Positions 38,946 to 48,743 of a stretch of DNA of 64,000 nt are shown here, piece by piece. Made by a program: the position numbers and the translations under genes. Each line of letters begins with the position of its first letter. The stretch's first letter is position 1. Source of the DNA: Elusimicrobia bacterium GWA2_51_34 (GTDB taxonomy: Bacteria; Elusimicrobiota; Elusimicrobia; Elusimicrobiales; UBA9959); contig MGTS01000014.1 in assembly GCA_001799565.1 (NCBI GenBank), forward strand, positions 1-64,000. The letters are read 5' to 3'. The notes beneath the pieces are model-generated. The model ran no database searches. It had not been told where the DNA came from and saw only the letters and a list, made by a program, of their open reading frames with translations.

Positions 38946-40037
38946 ATGGCAATAACTTTGGACCTGCTTTTGAAAGTGATGGTGCAAAATAAGGCGAGCG
39001 ATACGCACATTCGCAGCGATTCACCGGTTTTCGTGCGTATTAACGGCGTTATCACTTCAATAAATTCCTCCACCTTGAACGGCAAGGAAGTTGAAGATAT
39101 GGTTTTCCCGCTTATGAGCCAGCGGCAAAAAAACATCTTTAATGAAAAACGTGAGGCGGATTTTTCTTTTGACGGCGGGGAGATCGGGCGTTTCCGTTTT
39201 AATGTTTTCATGCAGAAAGGAAAGCTCTGCGTGGCAATACGTCATATCCCGCTTAAAATCCCCTCTTTTGAAGAGCTGCATATGCCGGTTGAGTCCCTGC
39301 AGAAACTGCTTACCAGCGAACGGGGGCTTATTCTGGTTACCGGAATAACCGGCTCCGGCAAAAGTTCAACGCTCGCCGCAATGATAGAGTATTTAAACCA
39401 GAAATGGGAAGGCCACATAATAACCATCGAAGATCCCATGGAATTCGTGTTTACCGAAAAAAAGTGCATTATCAGCCAGCGGGAAATAGGCGCGGATACC
39501 ATTTCTTTTGTAGAGGCGCTGCGGGCGGCGCTTCGACAGGACCCTGATGTGATACTGGTGGGTGAAATGCGCGATTTGGAAACCACCCAGGCCGCCATTA
39601 CGGCGGCTGAAACAGGGCACCTGGTGTTTGCCACTCTTCACACCATAAATACCGTGCAGACGCTTTCAAGGATAGTTGATATGTTCCCGCCGCACCAGCA
39701 GCAGCAGGTGCGCCTGCAGCTGGCTGAAACGCTTAAGGGGGTTGTTTCGCAGCGCTTATTGCCCTGCTCAAGTGGCGGGCGCATTCCGGCTGTGGAGATA
39801 ATGGCAGCCACTCCCCACATAAAAAAGATGCTGGCTGAAAACAATATGGATGGCATCAGCCAGGCTATACCGAAGGGCGCGTATTACGGCATGCAGAGTT
39901 TCAACCAGTCGCTGGTCAAACTGCACAAAGCGGGCCTAGCAAAGCTTGAAGACATAGTGCAGGCGGCTTCAAATCCAGACGATGTGCTGCTTGCCATAAA
40001 AGGCATAGAGCACGAGATGGAAAGCAGGGGAAAATAG
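38946..40037 (+). CDS. pilT: Twitching motility ATPase PilT
   Basis: NKASDTHIRSDSPVFVRING, LVTGITGSGKSSTLAAMI, ALRQDPDVILVGEMRDLETTQAAITAAETGHLVFATLHT. Confidence 0.98.
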   Translation: MAITLDLLLKVMVQNKASDTHIRSDSPVFVRINGVITSINSSTLNGKEVEDMVFPLMSQRQKNIFNEKREADFSFDGGEIGRFRFNVFMQKGKLCVAIRHIPLKIPSFEELHMPVESLQKLLTSERGLILVTGITGSGKSSTLAAMIEYLNQKWEGHIITIEDPMEFVFTEKKCIISQREIGADTISFVEALRAALRQDPDVILVGEMRDLETTQAAITAAETGHLVFATLHTINTVQTLSRIVDMFPPHQQQQVRLQLAETLKGVVSQRLLPCSSGGRIPAVEIMAATPHIKKMLAENNMDGISQAIPKGAYYGMQSFNQSLVKLHKAGLAKLEDIVQAASNPDDVLLAIKGIEHEMESRGK

Positions 40038-40051
40038 TTAAAAAAATTTTA

Positions 40052-40131
40052 AGTGTAGAGTGTGGAGCGCGGGGCAAACAGCGGGAAAGTGAACGCGGTT
40101 TCCCTGAACTCTCAACTCTCGACTCTACACT
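40052..40131. repeat. Heptamer-arm hairpin, gtagagt family
   Basis: gtgtagagtgtggag / ctcaactctcgactctacac. Confidence 0.8.
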
Positions 40132-40145
40132 AACACGGAGCGACT

Positions 40146-40865
40146 ATGTTTGCTGAAGGATACATCGGCATAGCTGGAATTATCGGAGTGGGCAAGTCAA
40201 CGTTGACAATGGAGCTTGCCAAAGCGCTTAACTTTGAGCCGGTGCTTGAAGAGGTGGGCGGCAATCCTTACCTTCAGAAATTCTACGGAGACATGAAGCA
40301 GTACGGCACCATTATGCAGATATGGCTTTTAAACCACCGGTTTCGCCAGCACAGGGAATTTGTAGCCCGCATAAGCCTTGGAAAAATACGCGGGGTGGTG
40401 CAGGACAGGACCATATGGGAAGATACTATTTTTGCCCGCATGCTTAACCAGCATCCTGATAAAATAATAACCGACATGGACTACAACACCTATCTTGACC
40501 TTTTTGACAACATGGTTCTGCGCGAGCTGGTGTTCCCGCAGCTTATGATTTTTCTTGACTGCCGGGTGGAAACGTCCATAGCGCGCATAAAGTCCCGCGG
40601 CCGTGAAATGGAGCGCGGCATAACGCCGGAATACCTGCGGAGCCTGCAGGACAATTATTACCAGTTTGTGGAGGAAATGGAAGACGCCGGCGTACGCATA
40701 CTCAGGCTTAACTGGGAGTCCTATCAGCCCATAAGCGAAGTAGCGCGCCTGGTGCATGAATATTCGCTCAAGCCCTCAAATTTTACCAAGTGGGTGCGTC
40801 CGCTGCGCAAGCTCGGCATGGAAAACAAGTCAAACCTCCCCAATAAAGTTGCGCTGGTAAAATAA
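40146..40865 (+). CDS. Deoxynucleoside kinase family protein
   Basis: IGIAGIIGVGKSTLTMELAKAL, EEVGGNPYLQKFY, QDRTIWEDTIFARML, FLDCRVETSIARIKSRGREME. Confidence 0.93.
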   Translation: MFAEGYIGIAGIIGVGKSTLTMELAKALNFEPVLEEVGGNPYLQKFYGDMKQYGTIMQIWLLNHRFRQHREFVARISLGKIRGVVQDRTIWEDTIFARMLNQHPDKIITDMDYNTYLDLFDNMVLRELVFPQLMIFLDCRVETSIARIKSRGREMERGITPEYLRSLQDNYYQFVEEMEDAGVRILRLNWESYQPISEVARLVHEYSLKPSNFTKWVRPLRKLGMENKSNLPNKVALVK

Positions 40866-40869
40866 AAGC

Positions 40870-40945
40870 AGGGGATAGCGGCTAGTGGCGAGGGGTTAGG
40901 GGCGGAGTTTCCTTACCCTCATCGCTATCCCCTATTCGCTATACG
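40870..40945. repeat. Hairpin, ggatagcggctagtggcg family
   Basis: ggggatagcggctagtggcgaggggttaggg / accctcatcgctatcccctattcgctat. Confidence 0.75.
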
Positions 40946-40958
40946 ATGAAGTTATGAT

Positions 40959-41669
40959 ATGTCACCAATCCTGAAACGTAAAAACGGTATTATTGTGGCC
41001 ATAGACGGTCCCGCCGGAGCGGGAAAGTCCACCGTGGGCAGAATGGCGGCGGAACGCCTGAATTATGGTTTTTTAAGCACCGGCATAATGTATCGGGCCC
41101 TCGCCTGGAAAGCGCTTGAGCTCGGTCTTGATATGGCTGACGAAGACGCTTTAATGAAACTCGCTGAAAAAATAAAATGGAGTTTCGCGCGGAGCGCGGG
41201 GCCTGAGCTGCGTGTTGCCATTGACGGGTGCGCTCTGACGCGTGAAATAACCACTGAGAGAGTGGGTAAAGCGAGCAGCGCGCTGGCTCTGCTCGCCCGG
41301 GTGCGCGTTTTTATGTGCGGTATGCAGCGCGCGGCCGGAATTGAGGGCGGGCTTGTTATGGAAGGCCGCGACATCGGCACCAATGTGTTCCCCGACGCGG
41401 AAATTAAAATTTATCTTGACGCCTCACCCGAGACCAGGGCGCTTCGGCGCTGCGCTCAGCTGCGGGAGCAGGGGCTTGCGGCCGATTATCCTCAAATACT
41501 TGACTTCATAATTAAGCGGGACGCTCAGGACAGCCGGCGGAAAAATAACCCGCTTAAAAAATCTGAAGACGGCTTTTATCTTGATTCCACTTCTATCACG
41601 TCTGAGCAGGCGGTGGATGAAATATTAAAGCTTTGCCGCGGGGTCATGGAAAAAGCGGGTAACCAGTAA
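40959..41669 (+). CDS. cmk: Cytidylate kinase
   Basis: VAIDGPAGAGKSTVGRMAAERLNYGFLSTGIMYRA, VMEGRDIGTNVFPDAEIKIYLDAS. Confidence 0.97.
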   Translation: MSPILKRKNGIIVAIDGPAGAGKSTVGRMAAERLNYGFLSTGIMYRALAWKALELGLDMADEDALMKLAEKIKWSFARSAGPELRVAIDGCALTREITTERVGKASSALALLARVRVFMCGMQRAAGIEGGLVMEGRDIGTNVFPDAEIKIYLDASPETRALRRCAQLREQGLAADYPQILDFIIKRDAQDSRRKNNPLKKSEDGFYLDSTSITSEQAVDEILKLCRGVMEKAGNQ

Positions 41670-41754
41670 TCGGTAACCAGTAAGCAGTAACTGATAATCA
41701 GTGCAAAAGACCTCTCTTGCAACTGATTACCGAATACCGGTTACTGATTACTGC
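41657..41754. repeat. Heptamer-arm hairpin, ggtaacc family
   Basis: ggtaaccagtaatcggtaaccagtaagcagtaactgat / aactgattaccgaataccggttactgattactgc. Confidence 0.92.
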
Positions 41755-41775
41755 TTTAAAGCAGGATCAAACCAA

Positions 41776-42438
41776 GTGGGTATAAACATCATTTTTTTTC
41801 TGATAAGGCTCTATTTCAGGGTTTTCAATTCCATAAAAATATCAGGTCTTGAAAAAATACCCGCCCATGGCCCGCTTATAATAGTGGCTAACCATGTTTC
41901 AGTCTCCGACCCTCCCGCTCTTGCCGCGTATGCGGCGCTTGTCAGAAAAATAAGCATGCTCGCGAAAAAAGAGCTTTTTGCGGTTCCACCGTTTGGCGCC
42001 ATGTTCAGGAGCTGGGGAGCCATACCCGTTGACCGGCGCCGCGGCGGAGGAGACCTTGGCGCTTTCAGAGCCGGCTTGAAGGTTCTGCGCGGCGGCGGCT
42101 GTCTTATACTTTTCCCAGAGGGCACGCGCGCCAAGCCCGGCAGGCCTCTTAAACCAAAGCCCGGCGCGGCCATGTTCGCCGCCAAAAGCGGGGCTCCCGT
42201 GCTGTGCGCGAGAACTTTTAATACCGAAAATTTCCTGAAATTAAGTAAAATAACTATTAAGTTCGGGAATATGAGGTATTTCGGAAACGCGGCGCAGGCT
42301 GCCCGGCCGCCTGACCATCCTCCGGCGGCGCTATCCGTATCCGGCGGGCAGTCAGGCGGCGGAGTCACCCCAAGAGAATCTTACGAGGAATTTTCAAACC
42401 TGCTCATGTCGGATATCTTTTCTATAACGGAGGAGTAG
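41776..42438 (+). CDS. plsC: 1-acyl-sn-glycerol-3-phosphate acyltransferase-like
   Basis: IIVANHVSVSDPPALAA, FPEGTRAKPGRPLKPKPGAAMFA; GTG start proposed because the ORF upstream of 41776 is repeat. Confidence 0.88.
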   Translation: MGINIIFFLIRLYFRVFNSIKISGLEKIPAHGPLIIVANHVSVSDPPALAAYAALVRKISMLAKKELFAVPPFGAMFRSWGAIPVDRRRGGGDLGAFRAGLKVLRGGGCLILFPEGTRAKPGRPLKPKPGAAMFAAKSGAPVLCARTFNTENFLKLSKITIKFGNMRYFGNAAQAARPPDHPPAALSVSGGQSGGGVTPRESYEEFSNLLMSDIFSITEE

Positions 42439-42445
42439 TATTGCC

Positions 42446-43645
42446 ATGGAAACAAACGAAATTCAGAAACCTTTAAATGAAGACGAAAATCCGGTAAAAA
42501 AGGAGGTTGACTCCCAGGGAGAAGAAGAGATGTCCATGGAGGATCTCCTGAAGGCTGAAGCCGCGGTGACCTCAAAAATTTATTCCAGGGACATTGTTAA
42601 AGTAAAAGTAGTTCAGCTTACCCCGGAAAATGTTCTTGTGGATGTAGGCGAGAAAAAAGAGGCCGTTATTCCTGTGACGGATTTTGAAGGCGAAAACCCG
42701 CTTCCTAAAGTGGGTGATGAAATAATGGCGGTATTGGAAAAAAAAGGCGGTGAAGGGCGCCATACCATTCTTTCCCACAAAAAAGCCAGGGAAAGAATGG
42801 CCTGGGAATGGGCAAAAAAGATGTTCAAGGCCAGGGAAAGGCTGAAGGGCTGCGTAACTGAAATTAAAAAGGGAGGCTACGCGGTGGATTTGTCGGGTTT
42901 ACGGGTTTTTATGCCGCTTTCACTCTCCGAGATGGGCGGCGCGCACAAGCATTACCTGCCGTTAAACGCCAGGATAAAGTTTTACATAGTGGATCTATCA
43001 GAAAGAGACCGCAGCGTAGTGGTTTCAAGGCGCCAGGTGCTTGAAGAGGACGAAAAGGCCCGCCGCGCCGAAGTGCTGGGCGGAATTTCCACGGGCGGCA
43101 TTGTGCGCGTAGTTGTCGCCAGGATCACCGCGGAGGGGCTATCAGTCAGGTTTCAGGGAATAGAGGGATGTGTGCGGCTTTCCGACGCGGCCTGGAAAAA
43201 TCCGGCTGAAGCCATTAAAACATACAGTCGCGGCCAGCGCATAAAATGCAAGGTGCTCTCGGTTGACATTGAAAAGGAAAGACTTTTTTTCGGCATAAAG
43301 CAGCTCACGCCTAATCCCGTGGACATGCTCAAAAAGAAATTCGGCTATAAATCTACCCTGCGCTTCAAGGTTCTTTCTGTGGCTCCCGAAGGCGCGAAAG
43401 CTAAAATTTCCGAGCAGGTAGACGCATTCATCCCCGCCGAGAATTACGGCTCGGAAGGCGCGCCCAAAGAGGGACAGGAAATGAAGGCTCTTGTGGTGGG
43501 GGTAAACTCCACAACATATGAGCTTACTCTCTCAGTGCGCGCCCAGGAGGAGTTTGATGACCGCAAGAGAATGAGCCAGTATCTTAAGGGCTCCCCGATG
43601 CTGACATTGGGGCAGATTCTGCTGGACAATTCGGAGGATGAGTGA
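42446..43645 (+). CDS. rpsA: 30S ribosomal protein S1-like (multiple S1 domains)
   Basis: Repeated S1-type units: VLVDVGEKKEAVIPVTDF, GGYAVDLSGLRVFMPLS, GLSVRFQGIEGCVRLSD. Confidence 0.92.
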   Translation: METNEIQKPLNEDENPVKKEVDSQGEEEMSMEDLLKAEAAVTSKIYSRDIVKVKVVQLTPENVLVDVGEKKEAVIPVTDFEGENPLPKVGDEIMAVLEKKGGEGRHTILSHKKARERMAWEWAKKMFKARERLKGCVTEIKKGGYAVDLSGLRVFMPLSLSEMGGAHKHYLPLNARIKFYIVDLSERDRSVVVSRRQVLEEDEKARRAEVLGGISTGGIVRVVVARITAEGLSVRFQGIEGCVRLSDAAWKNPAEAIKTYSRGQRIKCKVLSVDIEKERLFFGIKQLTPNPVDMLKKKFGYKSTLRFKVLSVAPEGAKAKISEQVDAFIPAENYGSEGAPKEGQEMKALVVGVNSTTYELTLSVRAQEEFDDRKRMSQYLKGSPMLTLGQILLDNSEDE

Positions 43646-44586
43646 GGGCGGCCGATAAATTGTCGCGCGTGGTAAATAAAATACCACAGCACTATAGGGT
43701 TCCGCTCGCACTTTTGGCGGTTTTTGCGGTGGCGCTGATTGTGGTTATTTCCGGCCTCTCCGCCAGGCGGGGCGTTCTTGAAAGGGAAGTTATTGCAAAG
43801 CCCGGGGAAACCGGTCCCGCATCGGGCGGGCAGCTGGATAAAAAAATAGCGGGCGTTGAAGAAGCTTTAAAAACCAACCCGGAAGACCTGAAGGCGCTTT
43901 TTGAGGCCGGCCTGCTTAAATTCCGTAAAGGCCCCGCTTTTTACCCCGACGCCATAGCTGACCTTGAGAAAGCCCGCCAGTTCGGACTTGCCGACGAACG
44001 GTTGTTTTATTACCTCGGAGTGATGTATCAGGGCGTCGGCCTTTACGATTTTGCCTGCGAAGAATACCGTAAGTTCCTGCGCAACCGCCCCGGAGATTTC
44101 GAAGTTTCCATGCGTCTCGCGAAGCTGTATTATACAGCGCTTCGCTTCGCCGAGGCCGTGCGCGACTATGAGATCCTGCAGCTTGAATACCCCAAAAATC
44201 CCGTGGTGCTTGAAAACCTTACCCTTGCCCGCTGGAAGAATAAACAGGATTACTCAAAAACTCTGCTGGAGCTGAAGGGCCTTGGTTCCGAGGCGGCTTT
44301 CCGCGCGGAGTATACCGAGGGGATTATAGCCTACGAGCTTAAAGACTATTCCAGTGCCGGGCGCCTGCTTAAGTCAGCTTTATCAAACGCCGAATATTCC
44401 GCGCTTATTGACCGTGCCAGGGCTTATTGGCTTCTTGGCGATTCGGCCATGAAGCTGAAGGATAACGACGGGGCTTTTGCCGCCTTTACAGAGCTTTTAA
44501 AATTAAACCCCTCCCATGAAGAAGCGAAATCGCTCCTGGCCCGGCTGGAGAGATCCCGCAAGGCGGCCGCGAAAAAAAAGAAGTAA
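43642..44586 (+). CDS. TPR-repeat membrane-anchored protein
   Basis: N-term TM, tandem TPR motifs; overlaps the rpsA stop by 4 bp. Confidence 0.85.
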   Translation: MRAADKLSRVVNKIPQHYRVPLALLAVFAVALIVVISGLSARRGVLEREVIAKPGETGPASGGQLDKKIAGVEEALKTNPEDLKALFEAGLLKFRKGPAFYPDAIADLEKARQFGLADERLFYYLGVMYQGVGLYDFACEEYRKFLRNRPGDFEVSMRLAKLYYTALRFAEAVRDYEILQLEYPKNPVVLENLTLARWKNKQDYSKTLLELKGLGSEAAFRAEYTEGIIAYELKDYSSAGRLLKSALSNAEYSALIDRARAYWLLGDSAMKLKDNDGAFAAFTELLKLNPSHEEAKSLLARLERSRKAAAKKKK

Positions 44587-44599
44587 GGCGGGAAGCTGG

Positions 44600-44644
44600 C
44601 GGTAACCGGTAACCGGCAACCGGTAACCGGCAAGTGGTAACCGG
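44600..44644. repeat. ggtaacc heptamer tandem array
   Basis: ggtaaccggtaaccggcaaccggtaaccggcaagtggtaacc. Confidence 0.85.
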
Positions 44645-44648
44645 AAAA

Positions 44649-47627
44649 ATGCAAAAATACGGAATTGGCTCTTCAAAACCTCTCAGTTCGGCGGTTTTTT
44701 TTATTTTACAGATTTTTATTGCATATGTTATTCCCGCGCGCGCGCAGGAAGAAAATAAGGTGATAATCAGGGACTTTGACTGGCGCGTTTACTCCACCGA
44801 ACATTTTGACATCCATTATTACGGCGATTCAAAGCCCTGGCTTGATTACTCGGCCGCCGTGCTTGAAGCCGCATACAAGCGCGAGGCCGCGGATCTTAAC
44901 CCCGCGCTTGCAAAGCGCCTTCCTTTTTTTCTTTATGCCACGATAAACGACATGCAGCAGACCGGCATCGCCGATGTTTCCGACGGCGTGGGCGGACTTA
45001 CCGAGCCGTATAAAGACCGCTTTATGGTCTGGTCCGACGGTTCAAAGGGCTGGCTTAAAAATGTGATGGAGCATGAGCTGGCTCACGAGGTCCAGTTTTC
45101 CGTGCTTATAGACGGTTTCTGGAAATCAGCCCGGATCCTTAAAACCTTTGTCTATCCCCTGTGGATGATAGAGGGAATGGCTGAGTATGAAACAGGCGAC
45201 GCCGATATTGCCATTGAAGAAATGTACGCGCGCGACGCCGCGCTTTCGGGCTCGCTTATCCCCTTGTGGCGTCTTAATCAGTTCGGCCATTTAAAACCGC
45301 ACCAGATGACGCTCGCTTATAAGACCGGCGCGCAGGCCGTGCGTTTTCTCGCTTCTCAATACGGTTCGGAAAAGCCGCGTAAAATGCTTGAGCTTTTTAA
45401 AACCCGCTACGAGGCGACCTCGGTGCTTAAGCCGCTTATAGGAACTGATATTTTCGCATTTGACAAAAAATTCAGGGAGTACACGGAGCTGAAATACCTT
45501 GCCCAGGCCAAAAAAGAAAAACTGCAGGAACCCTCTTTTTATGGCGGGCGTCTTACGGGTCCGCAGGGAGAGATACCGGAATTTAACCTTAGCCCCGCCC
45601 CAAGCCCGGACGGTAAAAAAATGGCCTACCTCTCCACGCGTTACGGCCATCCCCCGAGCGTGATAATAAAAGACCTTGCGAGCGCGAAAGAGAAGCGCCT
45701 TAGCCCCTACAAGGCGGGCGCGGAAAATATCCCCTATGGGCGTTTTACCAAGCCCGCCAGGAACCTGGTCTGGTCTCCGGGCGGAGAATGGCTGGCTTTT
45801 TCCGGTCAGAAAAATCACCGCGAATATATTTATTTCTACCGGCTCGCGGGGGGGAAAACTACGCAATTCGGCGTGAGGGGCCTTACGGAAATACGACAAC
45901 CGTCTTTTTCCCCTGACGGCGGGAAAATAGTTTTTGTGGGCATGCGCGGCGGCTTTAACGACCTTTATCAGGTAAAAATGGAATTAGCCCAGAAAGGCGG
46001 GATGATGGAATTTAATGACCTTGAAAGGCTTACCGACAACACCCAGGATGAGGCCTCTCCCGCGTACGCCCCCGATGGTTCAGGAGTGGTTTATTCATGC
46101 GAGGTTGACGCCGCCCCTGGCCACGGGGGAGGGGTTAAAAGGGATCTTTGTTTTATCCAGGCATCCGGCGGGAAACCTCTGGACCTGCTTTCCATTTCAG
46201 GGAATATTTACGACCCAGTGTTCTCAGCGGACGGCGGGGAAATTTATTTTGTTTCCGACGCGGACCGCCGTTTTGATCTCTACAGCTACGGGCGCGCCTC
46301 CGGTAAATTGTTCCGGCTAACGCGCTCTATGGGCGGAAGCTTCAATCCGGTTCCCGGCCCGGACGGCGCTGTTTATTTCTCCTCTTTCAGGAATTCCGGC
46401 ATGAATATTTACTCTGGCCCCGCGCGCAATTTTCTTTATGAGCCGCTAGAGGCTGAAACACCAGGCAGAAGTAAAGGGGAGAAGACAGAAGACAGAAGTC
46501 AGAAGTCAGATGGCTTTCTGACCTCTGACCTCCTACCTCTGACTTCTGAATTGCCTCAACCGCTGCCTGTAGTTGGGGAACAGGCCGGTGTTTTGGGCTC
46601 CAGCGGAACTTTTAAGCCTTACAAATTCAGCGCTTCAACCGATCTGTTCTTTCCGGCTTTTCTTTTTTCTTCCCCGGGCGGACTGTTCTGGATGAACTAC
46701 TGGCAGGCTTCGGATATGCTGGGGCGGCATAACCTCAGTCTTTTTGCCAATTATAATTCCGGCGCGGATTTTTTAAGTTACCAGGCCGCCTACACGTTCG
46801 TCCGCTGGCGCATGCCGCTAAGCCTGCAAAGTTCAGGCATGACATCCAAGCACAACCTGAACGCGGACGGGTTCAGATATAATGAGCGCTTCTCCAGCCA
46901 GGCCCTGGGTACGGCGTGGCCCTTTGACCGCTATAACCGCCTGGAATTCTTCGCCCTAAGCAAAAATAAAACCGTAGATTACACCGAGCTTGACCTTCAG
47001 GAGCGTCAGCGTACCCGCGCTGTCCAGGCCGCGTATGTGCGTGACACGGTGAGCGGCCTCTATCTTACCGCGGTAAGAGGTTCGCGCTTTGAAGCTTCTT
47101 ACGCAAAGGCCGCGGACAGGTTTGGAGGAAACCTTAAATACGACGCCTACACCCTGCAGTATCTTAAGTACTTTCCGCTTTCAAAGCGGTCCGCTTTTGT
47201 TAACCGCACGGTGGGGTCGGCAAGCTATGGCCGTGATAAACGTAAGTTTGATTTTGGCGGTCTGGGCGGGGTGCGCGGATTCTCCGGCTCTTCGGCCGAA
47301 AATGAGAAGTCGGGAGTTTTAATAAATAACGCGGAATTGCGCGTACCGCTTGCCGGTAACATTGACTACTATATGTGGTATATGTTTCCCGATTTTTACT
47401 TTAAGGCCATTTACGCGAAGGTGTTTATAGATTCTGCCTACGGTTGGGACAGGGCCTCGCAGTTCCGCCGGATTGATGCTGAAGAAGTAAGAAATTCCGT
47501 GGGTGTGGGAGTGGATATACACACTTTTATTCTTCAGGCCTTCCGTCTTGTGCTAAGTTTTGATTACGCCAGACGCACCTCTGACGGCGGCGAGATCTTT
47601 TATTTTTACCTGGGGCCGATGTTCTAG
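44649..47627 (+). CDS. Fusion: MA-like metalloprotease (HELAH) + TolB/PD40 propeller + Omp85/D15 barrel
   Basis: VMEHELAHEVQF; repeated SPAPSPDGKKMAYLSTRYG/FSPDGGKIVFVG blades; C-term GGLGGVRGFSG and VFIDSAYGWD like D15. Confidence 0.8.
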   Translation: MQKYGIGSSKPLSSAVFFILQIFIAYVIPARAQEENKVIIRDFDWRVYSTEHFDIHYYGDSKPWLDYSAAVLEAAYKREAADLNPALAKRLPFFLYATINDMQQTGIADVSDGVGGLTEPYKDRFMVWSDGSKGWLKNVMEHELAHEVQFSVLIDGFWKSARILKTFVYPLWMIEGMAEYETGDADIAIEEMYARDAALSGSLIPLWRLNQFGHLKPHQMTLAYKTGAQAVRFLASQYGSEKPRKMLELFKTRYEATSVLKPLIGTDIFAFDKKFREYTELKYLAQAKKEKLQEPSFYGGRLTGPQGEIPEFNLSPAPSPDGKKMAYLSTRYGHPPSVIIKDLASAKEKRLSPYKAGAENIPYGRFTKPARNLVWSPGGEWLAFSGQKNHREYIYFYRLAGGKTTQFGVRGLTEIRQPSFSPDGGKIVFVGMRGGFNDLYQVKMELAQKGGMMEFNDLERLTDNTQDEASPAYAPDGSGVVYSCEVDAAPGHGGGVKRDLCFIQASGGKPLDLLSISGNIYDPVFSADGGEIYFVSDADRRFDLYSYGRASGKLFRLTRSMGGSFNPVPGPDGAVYFSSFRNSGMNIYSGPARNFLYEPLEAETPGRSKGEKTEDRSQKSDGFLTSDLLPLTSELPQPLPVVGEQAGVLGSSGTFKPYKFSASTDLFFPAFLFSSPGGLFWMNYWQASDMLGRHNLSLFANYNSGADFLSYQAAYTFVRWRMPLSLQSSGMTSKHNLNADGFRYNERFSSQALGTAWPFDRYNRLEFFALSKNKTVDYTELDLQERQRTRAVQAAYVRDTVSGLYLTAVRGSRFEASYAKAADRFGGNLKYDAYTLQYLKYFPLSKRSAFVNRTVGSASYGRDKRKFDFGGLGGVRGFSGSSAENEKSGVLINNAELRVPLAGNIDYYMWYMFPDFYFKAIYAKVFIDSAYGWDRASQFRRIDAEEVRNSVGVGVDIHTFILQAFRLVLSFDYARRTSDGGEIFYFYLGPMF
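46480..46550. repeat. Heptamer-arm hairpin, cagaagt family, inside coding sequence
   Basis: gaagacagaagacagaagtcagaagtcaga / tctgacctctgacctcctacctctgacttctg. Confidence 0.92.
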
Positions 47628-47657
47628 GTAGAGGTTAAAGCTAAAAGATCGGGAACT

Positions 47658-47757
47658 ATTCAGATTGTCAGGTTCCACGGTTCAAGGGTTCACGGTTATC
47701 TTTTTTACAATATTCATGCTTTTCAAACCGTTGAACCGCTGAACCATGAACCTGAGC
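47658..47757. repeat. Hairpin, ggttcagg family
   Basis: attcagattgtcaggttccacggttcaagggttcacggtt / aaaccgttgaaccgctgaaccatgaacctgagc; relative at 54911-55000. Confidence 0.85.
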
Positions 47758-47784
47758 GGTCAAAAAGGAAGAACAATTATTTTT

Positions 47785-48108
47785 ATGTCCCGAAAGAATA
47801 AAAAAAGCAACGGCACTATGCCGGGAAAAGGAGGCAAAGCGTTTCCGGAAAAGATTATTGCCTCTTCCGGGGGGGGGATTAGCAAAAAAGGCGGCTATGT
47901 GCTGGTTTTGGCGGCTATTGTTATAGTTGCCGGCTATATTTTCCTTTCCAAGGCCGCCCCCGACGGTCGGGATGCCTGGTCAAATCTGGCCGCTGTACTG
48001 TTAATTCTGGGTTATCTGCTTATCCCGGTTGGTATAATGGTCCGGGGGGCTCCCGCACAGGCAGCGGACAAGGCCGGTGCCGCCCCTAAATCTTCTACTC
48101 AGCCTTAA
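47785..48108 (+). CDS. Small two-TM hypothetical protein
   Basis: MSRKNKKSNG... with two hydrophobic segments; upstream ORF extension is repeat. Confidence 0.6.
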   Translation: MSRKNKKSNGTMPGKGGKAFPEKIIASSGGGISKKGGYVLVLAAIVIVAGYIFLSKAAPDGRDAWSNLAAVLLILGYLLIPVGIMVRGAPAQAADKAGAAPKSSTQP

Positions 48109-48206
48109 CCGCCAGCCAACAGACGGCACTGCTCCCTAAATACAAGGATTTAGATTAACCTTTCCAGGTATGCCCGGATATTGCGCCTGAACAGCCGCTT
48201 TTTCCG

Positions 48207-48743
48207 CTTTAAATGGTTTTTTGCTTTCCTTATATATACCATCCAAAAACTAGTCCGCAACCGGCCGGCTTAAATATCCGCTTTCCTGGTGTTTTTTGTT
48301 TCGGGGTAAATTGCTTTTCCGGCTCCGCGGTCAGGCCCGGGAGTTCTGGAATAGAGCATGCAGCTCTTTGTGGTGTTTTTATAAAAGTTGTTTTTGCCAT
48401 TGTTTCATGTTCTTTCCCTCCCCTGCCTTTCATGGTATTTTTGAAAACGGCTCTAACCGCCAGGTCCCGGCATCCGGTTTAGGTGGATTTTGCGTCTTCC
48501 TACCCCCCTGCTTTTGATGGTGTTTTCAGAAACCGGCTGTTTTGGCCGTTTTTTCAGGCTCGCGGATCGGGGGGGAGGAGCCAGTGGATAGTGGTCAGTG
48601 GCGAGTGGCCAGGCCGGATAGGTGTTTGAACTTAGCGTTTCACGGTGTTTTAGCCTGGCGGTGGTAAAGTGTGAAAGTTGTCTGTTCCCCGGATTTTAGT
48701 GCGGGGGTCCCTTCCTGGCCTTTCATGGTGTTTTTAAAAATAG
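48207..48743. repeat. Degenerate dispersed array of tttcaTGGTGttttt (about 7 copies)
   Basis: Core motif near 48213, 48287, 48371, 48433, 48518, 48643 and 48726. Confidence 0.65.

Noticed and set aside
48207-48743. CRISPR array
   Set aside because: Units are degenerate and spacing varies from about 62 to 125 bp; no cas genes seen, so not called as CRISPR
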